DNA of 20,700 bases from the NCBI GenBank assembly GCA_964485345.1, contig CAZAJB010000040.1, positions 1-20,700 of the forward strand, read 5' to 3'. Under the pieces are notes generated by a model, which did not search any database, was not told where the DNA came from, and saw nothing but the letters and a program-made list of their open reading frames with translations. This stretch comes from UBA5420 sp964485345. GTDB lineage: Bacteria > Bacillota > Limnochordia > Darwinibacteriales > Darwinibacteriaceae. Shown here piece after piece: positions 7,029-14,309 of the stretch. The stretch's first letter is position 1, and the number at the start of each line of letters is the position of its first letter. Both the position numbers and the translations under genes were made by a program.

Positions 7029-8468
7029 ATGGTCAAATTCGGCACAGGTGGTTGGCGGGCAATTATTGCGGAGGAATTTACATTTGGCAATGTACGCAGA
7101 GTGGCCCAGGCGGTAGCCCTTTACTTAGAGGAACTAGGACAGGCCCATAAGCCTGTGGTAGTAGGGCATGATCTCCGCTTTTTGTCTGGCCGCTTTTCGC
7201 GGGCACTGGCAGAAATCCTAGTTCACAATGGTATTACGGTCTGGTTTATAGAGCAGGTGGTGCCTACGCCCATGCTCATGTACGCAGTAGATCAAGAAGG
7301 CTTGGCCATGGGGCTTATGGTTACCGCCTCCCATAACCCTTCTGAATATAATGGACTGAAGATCATAGTCGAAGGCGGCAAAGACGCTCAGGTCGAGGTG
7401 ACCAATCGTCTCGAAGAGATCTGCCGCACCATTCCTGACCTTCAGGCTCCTCCCCTCTCCTTTGACGCTGCTCTCCTGCAAGGGAAGATTATTGAGTACT
7501 CCAACAAGAATGCCTACATCGATTCTTTATTGGCCCAAATTGATATAGAAGCGGTGCAAAAACGCAATTTCCGAGTGCTGTTTAACCCCATGTTTGGGGT
7601 CGCTAAGGATATCATGGCCATGTGTCTCGCGTCCCTCCGCTGTTCGGTGGATTTGATCAATGCTGATCGTGATACGATGTTTGGTCAGCGAGCCCCGACC
7701 CCTGCCCGCGAATCGCTGCAAGACATGGAATACATGATGAAGCAAGGGAAGTATCACATCGGAATTGCCACAGATGGTGATTCAGACCGCATCGGACTTT
7801 ATGACGAGCAGGGCAACTATATCGATGCCAATGAGATTTTGAAACTACTCTATTACTATCTAAAAGCATACCGAAACGAAAAAGGAGGCCTGGTGCGCAA
7901 TGTCACCACAAGCCATGTCCTCGATCGTATCGCACATTCTTTTGGCGAGCCCGCTTACGAAGTCCCTGTAGGGTTTAAGCACATCTCATCGAAGATGGAC
8001 GAAGAAAACCTACTCTTAGGAGGAGAAAGCAGCGGCGGACTGAAGATCCGCGGCCATGTCAACGGTAAAGATGGTATTTTGGCCGCCCTCCTAGCAGTAG
8101 AAATGCTGGCTAAGACCGGTAAGAGCCTCAGCCAACTTTTGGCGGAGATCAATGAAAAGTACGGTACTCTCTACTTTGGTGAAGTAAATCTTCACTACAA
8201 TCCCCAAGATCGTACCCGCCTAAATCAGATCTTGATCCAAGAACGCTACACGCCAACTCTACCCTGGACCCTCGCCAAGACATCGTATGCAGATGGGGTA
8301 AAGTTCTACTTTACCAATGATAACTGGTTCTCCGTTCGTTTTTCTGGCACAGAACCTATTCTGCGTCTAGCTTACGAGACCGCTTCGCCTAAGGAGGGAG
8401 CACAGCTTAAAGCAGCCGTCTTCAGCGATACCTATCTTAGTTTACCATCCCCCGAAGGAGAGATCTAA
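7029..8468 (+). CDS. Phosphoglucomutase/phosphomannomutase-family enzyme
   Basis: Alpha-D-phosphohexomutase of 479 residues that would interconvert hexose 6-phosphate and 1-phosphate. The N-terminus has KFGTGGWRAII. The phosphoserine loop TASHNP is at 99-104 with Ser101 as the catalytic residue. The magnesium loop DGDSDR is at 249-254, the sugar-binding loop GGESSGG at 331-337, and the phosphate-binding RFSGTEP at 437-443. All four family signatures are intact, so an active enzyme is expected. Glucose versus mannose specificity cannot be assigned. AAGGTGTGAGG precedes the ATG. It is followed without a gap by a nucleotidyltransferase, and the two would make an NDP-sugar in two steps. No terminator separates it from the flagellin, so read-through from the sigma-D promoter is possible. 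Confidence 0.92.
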   Translation: MVKFGTGGWRAIIAEEFTFGNVRRVAQAVALYLEELGQAHKPVVVGHDLRFLSGRFSRALAEILVHNGITVWFIEQVVPTPMLMYAVDQEGLAMGLMVTASHNPSEYNGLKIIVEGGKDAQVEVTNRLEEICRTIPDLQAPPLSFDAALLQGKIIEYSNKNAYIDSLLAQIDIEAVQKRNFRVLFNPMFGVAKDIMAMCLASLRCSVDLINADRDTMFGQRAPTPARESLQDMEYMMKQGKYHIGIATDGDSDRIGLYDEQGNYIDANEILKLLYYYLKAYRNEKGGLVRNVTTSHVLDRIAHSFGEPAYEVPVGFKHISSKMDEENLLLGGESSGGLKIRGHVNGKDGILAALLAVEMLAKTGKSLSQLLAEINEKYGTLYFGEVNLHYNPQDRTRLNQILIQERYTPTLPWTLAKTSYADGVKFYFTNDNWFSVRFSGTEPILRLAYETASPKEGAQLKAAVFSDTYLSLPSPEGEI

Positions 8469-9191
8469 GTGCTTGGTGTGATATTGGCAGCTGGTAAAGG
8501 TACACGTCTCAGAGAAATGGGCAAAGGCCTGCCCAAAACGCTCTTGCCCATTGGCGAGAAAACCTGCTTAGAGCACATCATTCTAGGAATGAAAGGGGCG
8601 GGCATTGGCCGTTTTGCCGTTATTATAGGTCACCTAGGCGAGATGATCGAAGAGAGATATGGCCGAGGCGAATCACTCGGAGTAGAGATTCATTATTTGC
8701 GGCAGGATCTCAGCGCCTATGGAACGGGCCGTGCGGTCTTCCTGGCCAGAGAACTAGCGGGAAATGAACCGCTGATGGTCTCCTACGGAGACATCTTGAT
8801 CGAACCGAGTAATTACAAAGGCATGGTCGACCTAGCCTTGCGGGAGCAGACCATGGTGAGTTCTGCCAACTGGATCGATGATCCTGCGGCAGGAGCCGCT
8901 GTCTATATGGGCGAAGACGGATTTCTGGAGAAGATTGTGGAAAAGCCCCCGAGGGGCACTTCTACAACGAATTGGAATAACGCTGGGGTCTATGTCTTCC
9001 AACCCCTGATCTTTACATACTTGGCTGGGCTTAGCAAATCTCCCCGGGGGGAGTATGAACTAAGCGACGCAGTGCGGCAGATGGTGGTTGCTGGCGTACC
9101 GGTGAAAGTCCACAAGATATCAGGCTTCTGGCAGGATATTGGCACCCCAGAAGATGTCGCCGCCATTCGGCACATACTAGAAAAGAACTAA
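8469..9191 (+). CDS. Sugar-phosphate nucleotidyltransferase
   Basis: NTP-transferase family enzyme of 240 residues joining a sugar 1-phosphate to a nucleotide. The nucleotide-binding opening LAAGKGTRLREM is at 6-17, followed by a Lys in LPKTLLPI. The metal-binding Asp is in SYGDILIE near 108. A family stretch IVEKP near 156-160 and NNAGVYVF near 170-177 line the sugar site. DIGTPED near 223-229 closes the domain. No left-handed helix acetyltransferase domain follows, unlike GlmU, so it is a single-domain form. The GTG start directly follows the stop of the mutase, with AAGGAGAG inside that gene, so the two are co-translated. The product (ADP-, UDP-, GDP- or dTDP-sugar) cannot be assigned from sequence. 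Confidence 0.9.
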   Translation: MLGVILAAGKGTRLREMGKGLPKTLLPIGEKTCLEHIILGMKGAGIGRFAVIIGHLGEMIEERYGRGESLGVEIHYLRQDLSAYGTGRAVFLARELAGNEPLMVSYGDILIEPSNYKGMVDLALREQTMVSSANWIDDPAAGAAVYMGEDGFLEKIVEKPPRGTSTTNWNNAGVYVFQPLIFTYLAGLSKSPRGEYELSDAVRQMVVAGVPVKVHKISGFWQDIGTPEDVAAIRHILEKN

Positions 9192-9192
9192 G

Positions 9193-9231
9193 AAAAAGGT
9201 GGTGCAACCCAGAACGGGGCACCACCTTTTT
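9193..9231. terminator. Strong bidirectional terminator
   Basis: A 13-base-pair perfect stem (AAAAAGGTGGTGC with GCACCACCTTTTT) closes a 13-base loop. With A runs on one side and T runs on the other, it works on both strands. It ends the flagellin-mutase-nucleotidyltransferase transcript from the left and the typA-NUDIX transcript from the right, whose last gene stops at 9260. Confidence 0.93.
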
Positions 9232-9259
9232 GAGTCTATACCGTGCTTTATGCTTAGGC

Positions 9260-9745
9260 CTAAGCGTTCATTTTGCGAACATATTTCAAGACAGAAATGA
9301 TGGTCTTGGCGTCATTAATGCCGCCCATATCGATCATCTCTTCCACTTCAGTCAAGGGAATCCAACGAACTCTGATGTCCTCACCCTCGTCAAGATTCTG
9401 CTCACCCTTGGTGATACCCCTCGCCAAGAATAGGTAGAGAATCTCATTGGTGTATCCTGGTGTAGGATACACATGTCCAAGCGTCTCCCAAGTCTCTGCC
9501 AAATAGCCTGTCTCTTCTTGCAATTCCCGCTGGGCACATTCCATGGGGGGCTCTCCGAGATCGATCGTTCCAGCAGGAAGCTCCAACATAAGGCGGCCCG
9601 CAGCCGGCCTATACTGCTCCACGAAGAGAACCTTACCATCATTTACCACAAGGGTTGCGGCAGCTCCTGGATGGTCCACCATCTTAAACTGCATCACCCT
9701 ATTGCCAACCCATACATCTTTCGTCGTAAACCTGAACAAAGACAT
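9260..9745 (-). CDS. nudF: NUDIX hydrolase, ADP-ribose pyrophosphatase type
   Basis: Hydrolase of about 161 residues splitting nucleoside diphosphates linked to another group. The NUDIX box is perfect: Gly59, Glu65, then RELQEETGY at 73-81, fitting G-x5-E-x7-RE-U-x-EE-x-G-U. The preceding VEQYRPAAGRLMLELPAG is typical of ADP-ribose pyrophosphatases, as is the downstream TPGYTNEILYLFLA. The ATG at 9745 almost touches its GGGAGGGG. A TTG two codons later (9739) has the usual eight-base spacing and may be the true start. It lies 42 bases after typA and is probably read with it. Confidence 0.88.
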   Translation of the reverse strand: MSLFRFTTKDVWVGNRVMQFKMVDHPGAAATLVVNDGKVLFVEQYRPAAGRLMLELPAGTIDLGEPPMECAQRELQEETGYLAETWETLGHVYPTPGYTNEILYLFLARGITKGEQNLDEGEDIRVRWIPLTEVEEMIDMGGINDAKTIISVLKYVRKMNA

Positions 9746-9762
9746 CCCCTCCCGTTTGTAGT

Positions 9763-9780
9763 TCTGGCAGAACCGCCAGA
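9763..9780 (-). other. Intercistronic hairpin between typA and the NUDIX gene
   Basis: TCTGGC pairs perfectly with GCCAGA across six bases, in the short gap after the typA stop. No T run follows, so it is not an intrinsic terminator. It could be an RNA processing or stability element that lets the NUDIX gene be expressed differently from typA. Six pairs could also arise by chance. Confidence 0.35.
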
Positions 9781-9787
9781 CTCCTCT

Positions 9788-11614
9788 TTACGTATGCTTC
9801 TTTTGTTTCTCCCTGGCGTGTCGATCTAAAAGCAACTTACGCAGACGCAGAGCGCTCGGAGTCACTTCGAGACAATCATCCCATGCCAGGTAGGCCAGGT
9901 ATTGCTCTAGGCTGAGTTGCCTCGGGGTATTCAGTTTTACCATATCATCGGATCCAGCAGCCCTGACATTCGTCTGCTGTTTCTTCTTGGCCACATTAAT
10001 GTCCAAATCCCCCGAGCGGCTATGCTCTCCCACAATCATGCCCGCATAGACTTCCGTCCCGGGGCCAATGAACAAAGTACCTCGCTCTTCTGCGGTCTGC
10101 AGTGCATAGGCGGTAGCGCTGCCAGCTTCCCAGGCAACCAAGCTCCCCGTCTGCCTTTGGGTTATAGCTCCAGACCAGGGTGCATAGTGAGCGAAGGCGT
10201 GATGCATAATGCCATGGCCCCTTGTTTCGGTCAAGAATTGGGAGGCAAAACCAATTAGGCCCCTGGCGGGCACCAAGAATTCTGCCCGCATGCGTCCTTC
10301 GCCCCCTTGATTCAGGGCCTGAAGCTCACCCTTTCGTTGCCCAATGAACTCCATCACCGAACCAAAGTACTCTTGGGGAACATCCATGTGCAGGCGTTCG
10401 TAGGGTTCTAATACCCCAGTATCGGTCTGCCGCAAAACCGGTTCGGGCTTGGTCACACAGAAACTATATCCTTCACGCCGCATGGTCTCAATCAAGACGC
10501 TTAAGTGAAGCTCGCCACGGCCCGAGACTCTGAACTGATCTGGTGACTCGGTATCACTGACTTCAAGAGCCACATTAATCCTGGATTCACGCCAGAGACG
10601 ATCGCGCAACTGGCGGCTTGTCAAATACTGCGCATCTTGTCCGGCCAAGGGTCCATCATTGACCCGAAAAACCATGGTCAGTGTTGGTTGGTCAACGGAA
10701 ATGGCCGGCAAGGGCCGGATTTGATCCACATTGTTGACCGTCTCACCGATCTCAACTCCCTCTATACCGCTGAAAGCGGCAATGTCGCCGGCGATCATCT
10801 GGTCTACAGGCAGCATTTCTAGGCCCTGATAGGTATAGACTTGGCTGATTTTCCCTTTGCGCGTCTTCGTGCGTTCGCTATGGCTCAAGACAACGTCCTG
10901 GCCACTTTTCAAAACGCCGCTGGCAATCCGCCCTAGGGCAATTCGTCCCACATAATCATTGTATTCCAGATTACTTATCATCATCTGCAGGTGGTCGTCT
11001 GCCTGGATCGTGGGTTCCGGCACGTAATCCACTACACCCTGTAGAAGTGGAAGAATGTTGCCACCTTGAGCTACCCCAACTTGGAAATCTTGCCAATCTG
11101 CACTGGCGCTGCCCGTTAGGGCTGAGGCATAAAAGACTGGGAAGTCCAGCTGCTTCTCTGTGGCATCTAGGGCCACAAAGAGGTCAAACACATCATCAAC
11201 GACGCGATTGGGATCCGCCGCTGGACGATCGCACTTGTTCACCACGACGATGGGCGCTAGACCCCTCTGAAGCGCTTTATGCAACACAAAGCGGGTCTGA
11301 GGCATAGGTCCTTCCACTGCATCGACCACGAGTAAAGCGCCGTCTACCATACTCAAAATCCGTTCTACTTCGCCGCCAAAATCCGCATGACCCGGCGTAT
11401 CCACAATGTTGATCTTCACATCGCCAAACTGCACCGAGACATTCTTGGCCAGAATCGTGATGCCCCGTTCCTTTTCTAGAGCATTGGAATCTAGGATCCG
11501 GTCATCAATTTTTTGATTGACCCTAAAGATGCCGCTCTGTCGTAAAAAAGCATCCACTAAGGTGGTCTTGCCATGATCAACGTGGGCAATGATGGCCACA
11601 TTTCTAATCTGCAT
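9788..11614 (-). CDS. typA: Translational GTPase TypA/BipA
   Basis: Ribosome-associated GTPase of the elongation factor family, about 608 residues, the normal length. From the ATG at 11614, AHVDHGKTT (G1) is at 10-18, the switch region with ERGITI near 50, DTPGHADFGGE (G3) near 76 and NKCDRP (G4) near 130. The C-terminal half carries the TypA-specific part (GRGELHLSVLIETMRREGY, then RGLIGFASQFLTETRGHG). A longer reading to 11659 adds 15 poorly coded residues. The inner ATG is preferred because GGAAAGGAC lies eight bases before it. TypA helps 50S ribosome assembly and is needed in the cold and under stress in the species where it has been studied. Confidence 0.95.
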   Translation of the reverse strand: MQIRNVAIIAHVDHGKTTLVDAFLRQSGIFRVNQKIDDRILDSNALEKERGITILAKNVSVQFGDVKINIVDTPGHADFGGEVERILSMVDGALLVVDAVEGPMPQTRFVLHKALQRGLAPIVVVNKCDRPAADPNRVVDDVFDLFVALDATEKQLDFPVFYASALTGSASADWQDFQVGVAQGGNILPLLQGVVDYVPEPTIQADDHLQMMISNLEYNDYVGRIALGRIASGVLKSGQDVVLSHSERTKTRKGKISQVYTYQGLEMLPVDQMIAGDIAAFSGIEGVEIGETVNNVDQIRPLPAISVDQPTLTMVFRVNDGPLAGQDAQYLTSRQLRDRLWRESRINVALEVSDTESPDQFRVSGRGELHLSVLIETMRREGYSFCVTKPEPVLRQTDTGVLEPYERLHMDVPQEYFGSVMEFIGQRKGELQALNQGGEGRMRAEFLVPARGLIGFASQFLTETRGHGIMHHAFAHYAPWSGAITQRQTGSLVAWEAGSATAYALQTAEERGTLFIGPGTEVYAGMIVGEHSRSGDLDINVAKKKQQTNVRAAGSDDMVKLNTPRQLSLEQYLAYLAWDDCLEVTPSALRLRKLLLDRHAREKQKKHT

Positions 11615-11647
11615 AGGCGTTAGTCCTTTCCAAATATAACAACCTCT

Positions 11648-11656
11648 AGTATAACA
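11648..11656 (-). promoter_or_regulatory. Candidate extended -10 promoter of typA
   Basis: On the minus strand TGT directly precedes TATACT, which is an extended -10 box (TGN then a -10 with one mismatch). It lies about 34 bases before the typA ATG. No good -35 box is seen at 17 bases, which extended -10 promoters tolerate. Confidence 0.45.
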
Positions 11657-11742
11657 CAAATGGTACCGAAGAAAAAAGACGCAATATTGCTAAGAAAGAT
11701 GGCTATACTACCCTTGACCTGTAATTTGGAAGGGGTGCCCCT

Positions 11743-12210
11743 ATGACTGTTCAAATGTGGTTCTACCCAGGCCTGATTCTGCTTCTTCTCGGTTTCCTGC
11801 TGATCACCGTGCCCCGGACCAGTCTGCGCTCCCTCGTTCCCTTTGGATTTGTCTTGGGTGGCCTGCTAGATGGTGTCCTCAACCTCATTTTTGGCAATGT
11901 ATTTCACTTCGCTAGTTACATCAATTCGGGCATGTTCGATGCCAGCGGACAGCTCATTTTGGCACCAATTACCTGGATCCTAGTTATCATCTTCTTTCTG
12001 TATTTTTGGCCCCGGGATCAAGGGAACTTAGTCTATCTTTACGTCCTCGCCTGGGCCCTCTTAGCCACCGCCTTTAGCCAGGTAGTGCACTTCTTGGGGC
12101 TCTTCGAGTACAGCCCCTGGATGTATCCCCTACCCATGTTAATCCTATTTTTGGGCCGCTTTGCCCTAGCCGCTTGGGTTGCTAAGCCCTGGACAAATTC
12201 TTGGACTTGA
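11743..12210 (+). CDS. Small polytopic membrane protein of unknown function
   Basis: I do not recognise this 155-residue protein. It has about five hydrophobic spans, at roughly residues 7-26, 33-53, 70-89, 94-117 and 126-146, with short connecting loops. It is rich in Leu, Phe and Trp and has no catalytic motif that I can see. The C-terminus (AKPWTNSWT) is short. GGAAGGGGTG precedes the ATG. It starts a plus-strand run that continues 69 bases later with a membrane-anchored serine hydrolase, so a role in or at the cytoplasmic membrane shared with that protein is possible. Some small Bacillota membrane families of similar size and pattern exist, but I cannot assign it to one. Confidence 0.8.
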   Translation: MTVQMWFYPGLILLLLGFLLITVPRTSLRSLVPFGFVLGGLLDGVLNLIFGNVFHFASYINSGMFDASGQLILAPITWILVIIFFLYFWPRDQGNLVYLYVLAWALLATAFSQVVHFLGLFEYSPWMYPLPMLILFLGRFALAAWVAKPWTNSWT

Positions 12211-12220
12211 TAGAAGGAAC

Positions 12221-12274
12221 CACCTCGCGCTTGGAGAAGTCTGTCATCGTTAGACTTAACTTCGCGATGAGGTG
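12221..12274 (+). promoter_or_regulatory. Hairpin able to hide the ribosome binding site of the serine hydrolase gene
   Basis: CACCTC (12221-12226) is complementary to GAGGTG (12269-12274), which is the Shine-Dalgarno sequence five bases before the ATG at 12280. Adjacent GCG and CGC add pairs. An inner perfect stem AAGTCT/AGACTT (12237-12242 with 12252-12257) closes a nine-base loop. The whole fold spans the gap after the preceding gene. If formed, it would reduce translation of the hydrolase. A link to temperature, ligand or ribosome passage is inference. Confidence 0.5.
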
Positions 12275-12279
12275 AATAC

Positions 12280-14262
12280 ATGGAAAGAATTTACAAAGGA
12301 AGACTACTCTTAACATGTCTATTGCTTGCATTTTTCATGATCATACCGCAGGTCAGCGCTGCAAACTTAAGGAGCCCCGAAGAACTTGAGGCTTTTTTTG
12401 ACGGAGCTGTAGCCATGCAGATGCGAGAGTATAAGCTGGCTGGGGCTACGGTAGCCTTGGTGCGTGGCGGTGAAATTGTCTTTAGCAAGGGCTATGGCAT
12501 GGCCAATCTAGAAAAGCAAGTACCTATGGATCCCGAGACAACCCTGCACCGCCCTGGCTCCAACTCGAAAATCTTGGTTTGGACTGCCGTGATGCAGTTG
12601 ATTGAAGCCGGACGCTTAGATTTATTTACCGATATTAACGCCTACCTTGATTTCGCCATTCCCTCGAAAGTAGCAGGCAGAGAAGCTCCTCCCATTACAT
12701 TGCACCACCTGATGACGCATTCTGCCGGTTTTGAGGATAGGGTGATCGAACTTTTTGTTTCTTCAGCGGATCTCATGCAGCCGCTCAATGAATATGTGAA
12801 AAACCATCTGCCCAGCCGCGTCTTTCAGCCGGGATCCGTGATGGCGTATTCGAATTATGGCACCACATTAGCCGCCTATATTGTCGAGGTAGTGAGCGGG
12901 CAACCCTTTAGCGAGTACGCTGAAGAACATATCCTAGCACCCTTAAGGATGAACTCCTCAACCTTTGAGCAACCACTGTCGGCCAATCTCGCCTCGCAGA
13001 TGAGTGAGGGTTATCGCTATGAAGACGGAGGCTTTGTACCTGGCGGATTCGAGTATGTTCAATCCTACCCCGCAGGTGCACTCACTAGCACAACCCACGA
13101 CATGGCTCGTCTGATCATGGCACACTTGGATCTAGCGCAGCCTGAGGCTAGTCCTGAAGGCGAAATCGCCGAGGACGAAGCGGAGGCAGCGGCCGAAGAA
13201 GAGGAAGAAGAGCTAGGCGAAGAGGGGGAAAGGCTTCCGGACACTAGAATTCTCCAGAAAGAGACCGCCCAAATCATGCAAACCCAGCAATTCTCAGTGC
13301 ACCCTGAGATGCCTGGCATGACCTATGGCTTCATTGAAGCTGATTACAACGGACACAGGGTCTTGAGCCATGGTGGAGACACGCTACTTTTCACAACGGG
13401 CCTCTACTTCTTACCGGTTGAGAATCTAGGTCTCTACATTGTCTATAACTCTCCCTTAGGAGAGCAGGCGCGCCTCGCTCTCTGGCAGGGGTTTATGGAT
13501 CGCTACTTCCCAGACGAAAACCCAGGGCAGGCCACACCCCAGAGCATTGCCGCGGGCATGGAAAAAAACTACACCGGAACCTATCATACAGCTCGCAGCA
13601 ATTTCACGAGCCTTGAATCCGTTCTACGTCTGGCGCAGCCCATGGCCCTCAGCGTGGACGAGGAGGGCTACCTCAATGTTCGTGTCTCTGGAGTAACAAC
13701 GCGCTACGGCGAAATTGCCCCAAACCTCTTCCAAAACCTGAGCGGTTCGGACAAAATGGTCCTCAGCTTTGACGATGGACGGGTCACGAAGGTTCACTTC
13801 GATGGGCCTAGCACCTGGCTGCGCACTCCTTGGTACCAGACTCCCACATTTCTTCTCAGTTTACTCGGCATTTCGGTTCTATTCATGCTAGTCACAATAC
13901 TAGGGTGGATTAGAGCCATCTTTAGGCCGCAGGCTAGACGGAGCCACTTTGTCGCGCCAAAAGTTCTCGGTGTACTATTCTTTCTGCTGTTTGTTACCAC
14001 GCTGATCCTCTTCGCTGACATCATGGGCACCATTCATCCAACGTTAGGAGTTCCCACTGTTGTCCTAGAGCCTTCCTCTACCCTTAACGCCGTGCTGGTT
14101 CTTACGAAGATTCTTGTGGGGTTAGCGGGTCTTATCCTTCTGACAGACATTTACCTGATCATTACGCGTAGAGGCAATCGCCTGCAGAGACTCTACTATA
14201 CATTGCTGACCCTCAGCAGCCTTAGCGTGATTGCGGTTATGTACCAGATCCGTCTCTTTTAG
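12280..14262 (+). CDS. Membrane-anchored serine hydrolase of the beta-lactamase/class C PBP-like family
   Basis: Protein of 660 residues. A signal peptide ends near residue 28 (QVSA-AN). The hydrolase domain (about 32-410) has the nucleophile motif S94-x-x-K97 in RPGSNSK, the second motif Y190-S-N192 in MAYSNYG, and HGG at 364-366 in place of KTG, as in the beta-lactamase (PF00144) family. All catalytic residues are present. Between about 287 and 320 lies a glutamate- and alanine-rich insert with a run of acidic residues. This is unusual and may be a flexible loop. After a beta-rich segment (about 420-515) come four predicted membrane spans near 518-540, 566-586, 605-630 and 638-656. The active domain would thus face outside, tied to the membrane. 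Related proteins include D-aminopeptidases, esterases and PBP4*-like enzymes, and the substrate is unknown. It is followed 47 bases later by a RelA/SpoT-like gene. Confidence 0.88.
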   Translation: MERIYKGRLLLTCLLLAFFMIIPQVSAANLRSPEELEAFFDGAVAMQMREYKLAGATVALVRGGEIVFSKGYGMANLEKQVPMDPETTLHRPGSNSKILVWTAVMQLIEAGRLDLFTDINAYLDFAIPSKVAGREAPPITLHHLMTHSAGFEDRVIELFVSSADLMQPLNEYVKNHLPSRVFQPGSVMAYSNYGTTLAAYIVEVVSGQPFSEYAEEHILAPLRMNSSTFEQPLSANLASQMSEGYRYEDGGFVPGGFEYVQSYPAGALTSTTHDMARLIMAHLDLAQPEASPEGEIAEDEAEAAAEEEEEELGEEGERLPDTRILQKETAQIMQTQQFSVHPEMPGMTYGFIEADYNGHRVLSHGGDTLLFTTGLYFLPVENLGLYIVYNSPLGEQARLALWQGFMDRYFPDENPGQATPQSIAAGMEKNYTGTYHTARSNFTSLESVLRLAQPMALSVDEEGYLNVRVSGVTTRYGEIAPNLFQNLSGSDKMVLSFDDGRVTKVHFDGPSTWLRTPWYQTPTFLLSLLGISVLFMLVTILGWIRAIFRPQARRSHFVAPKVLGVLFFLLFVTTLILFADIMGTIHPTLGVPTVVLEPSSTLNAVLVLTKILVGLAGLILLTDIYLIITRRGNRLQRLYYTLLTLSSLSVIAVMYQIRLF

Positions 14263-14309
14263 AGTAAGAGTGGATCAAGGAGAATACTACGCCAAGATAG
14301 GAGAGCGCC

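Noticed and set aside
11704..11709. TATACT as a -10 box for the plus-strand gene at 11743
   Set aside because: No -35 match at 16-18 bases and no TGN extension, so there is not enough to call a promoter.
11728..11745. Small hairpin AGGGG/CCCCT just before the ATG of the 155-residue membrane protein
   Set aside because: Only four or five pairs with a tiny loop. It is too weak to claim control of translation.
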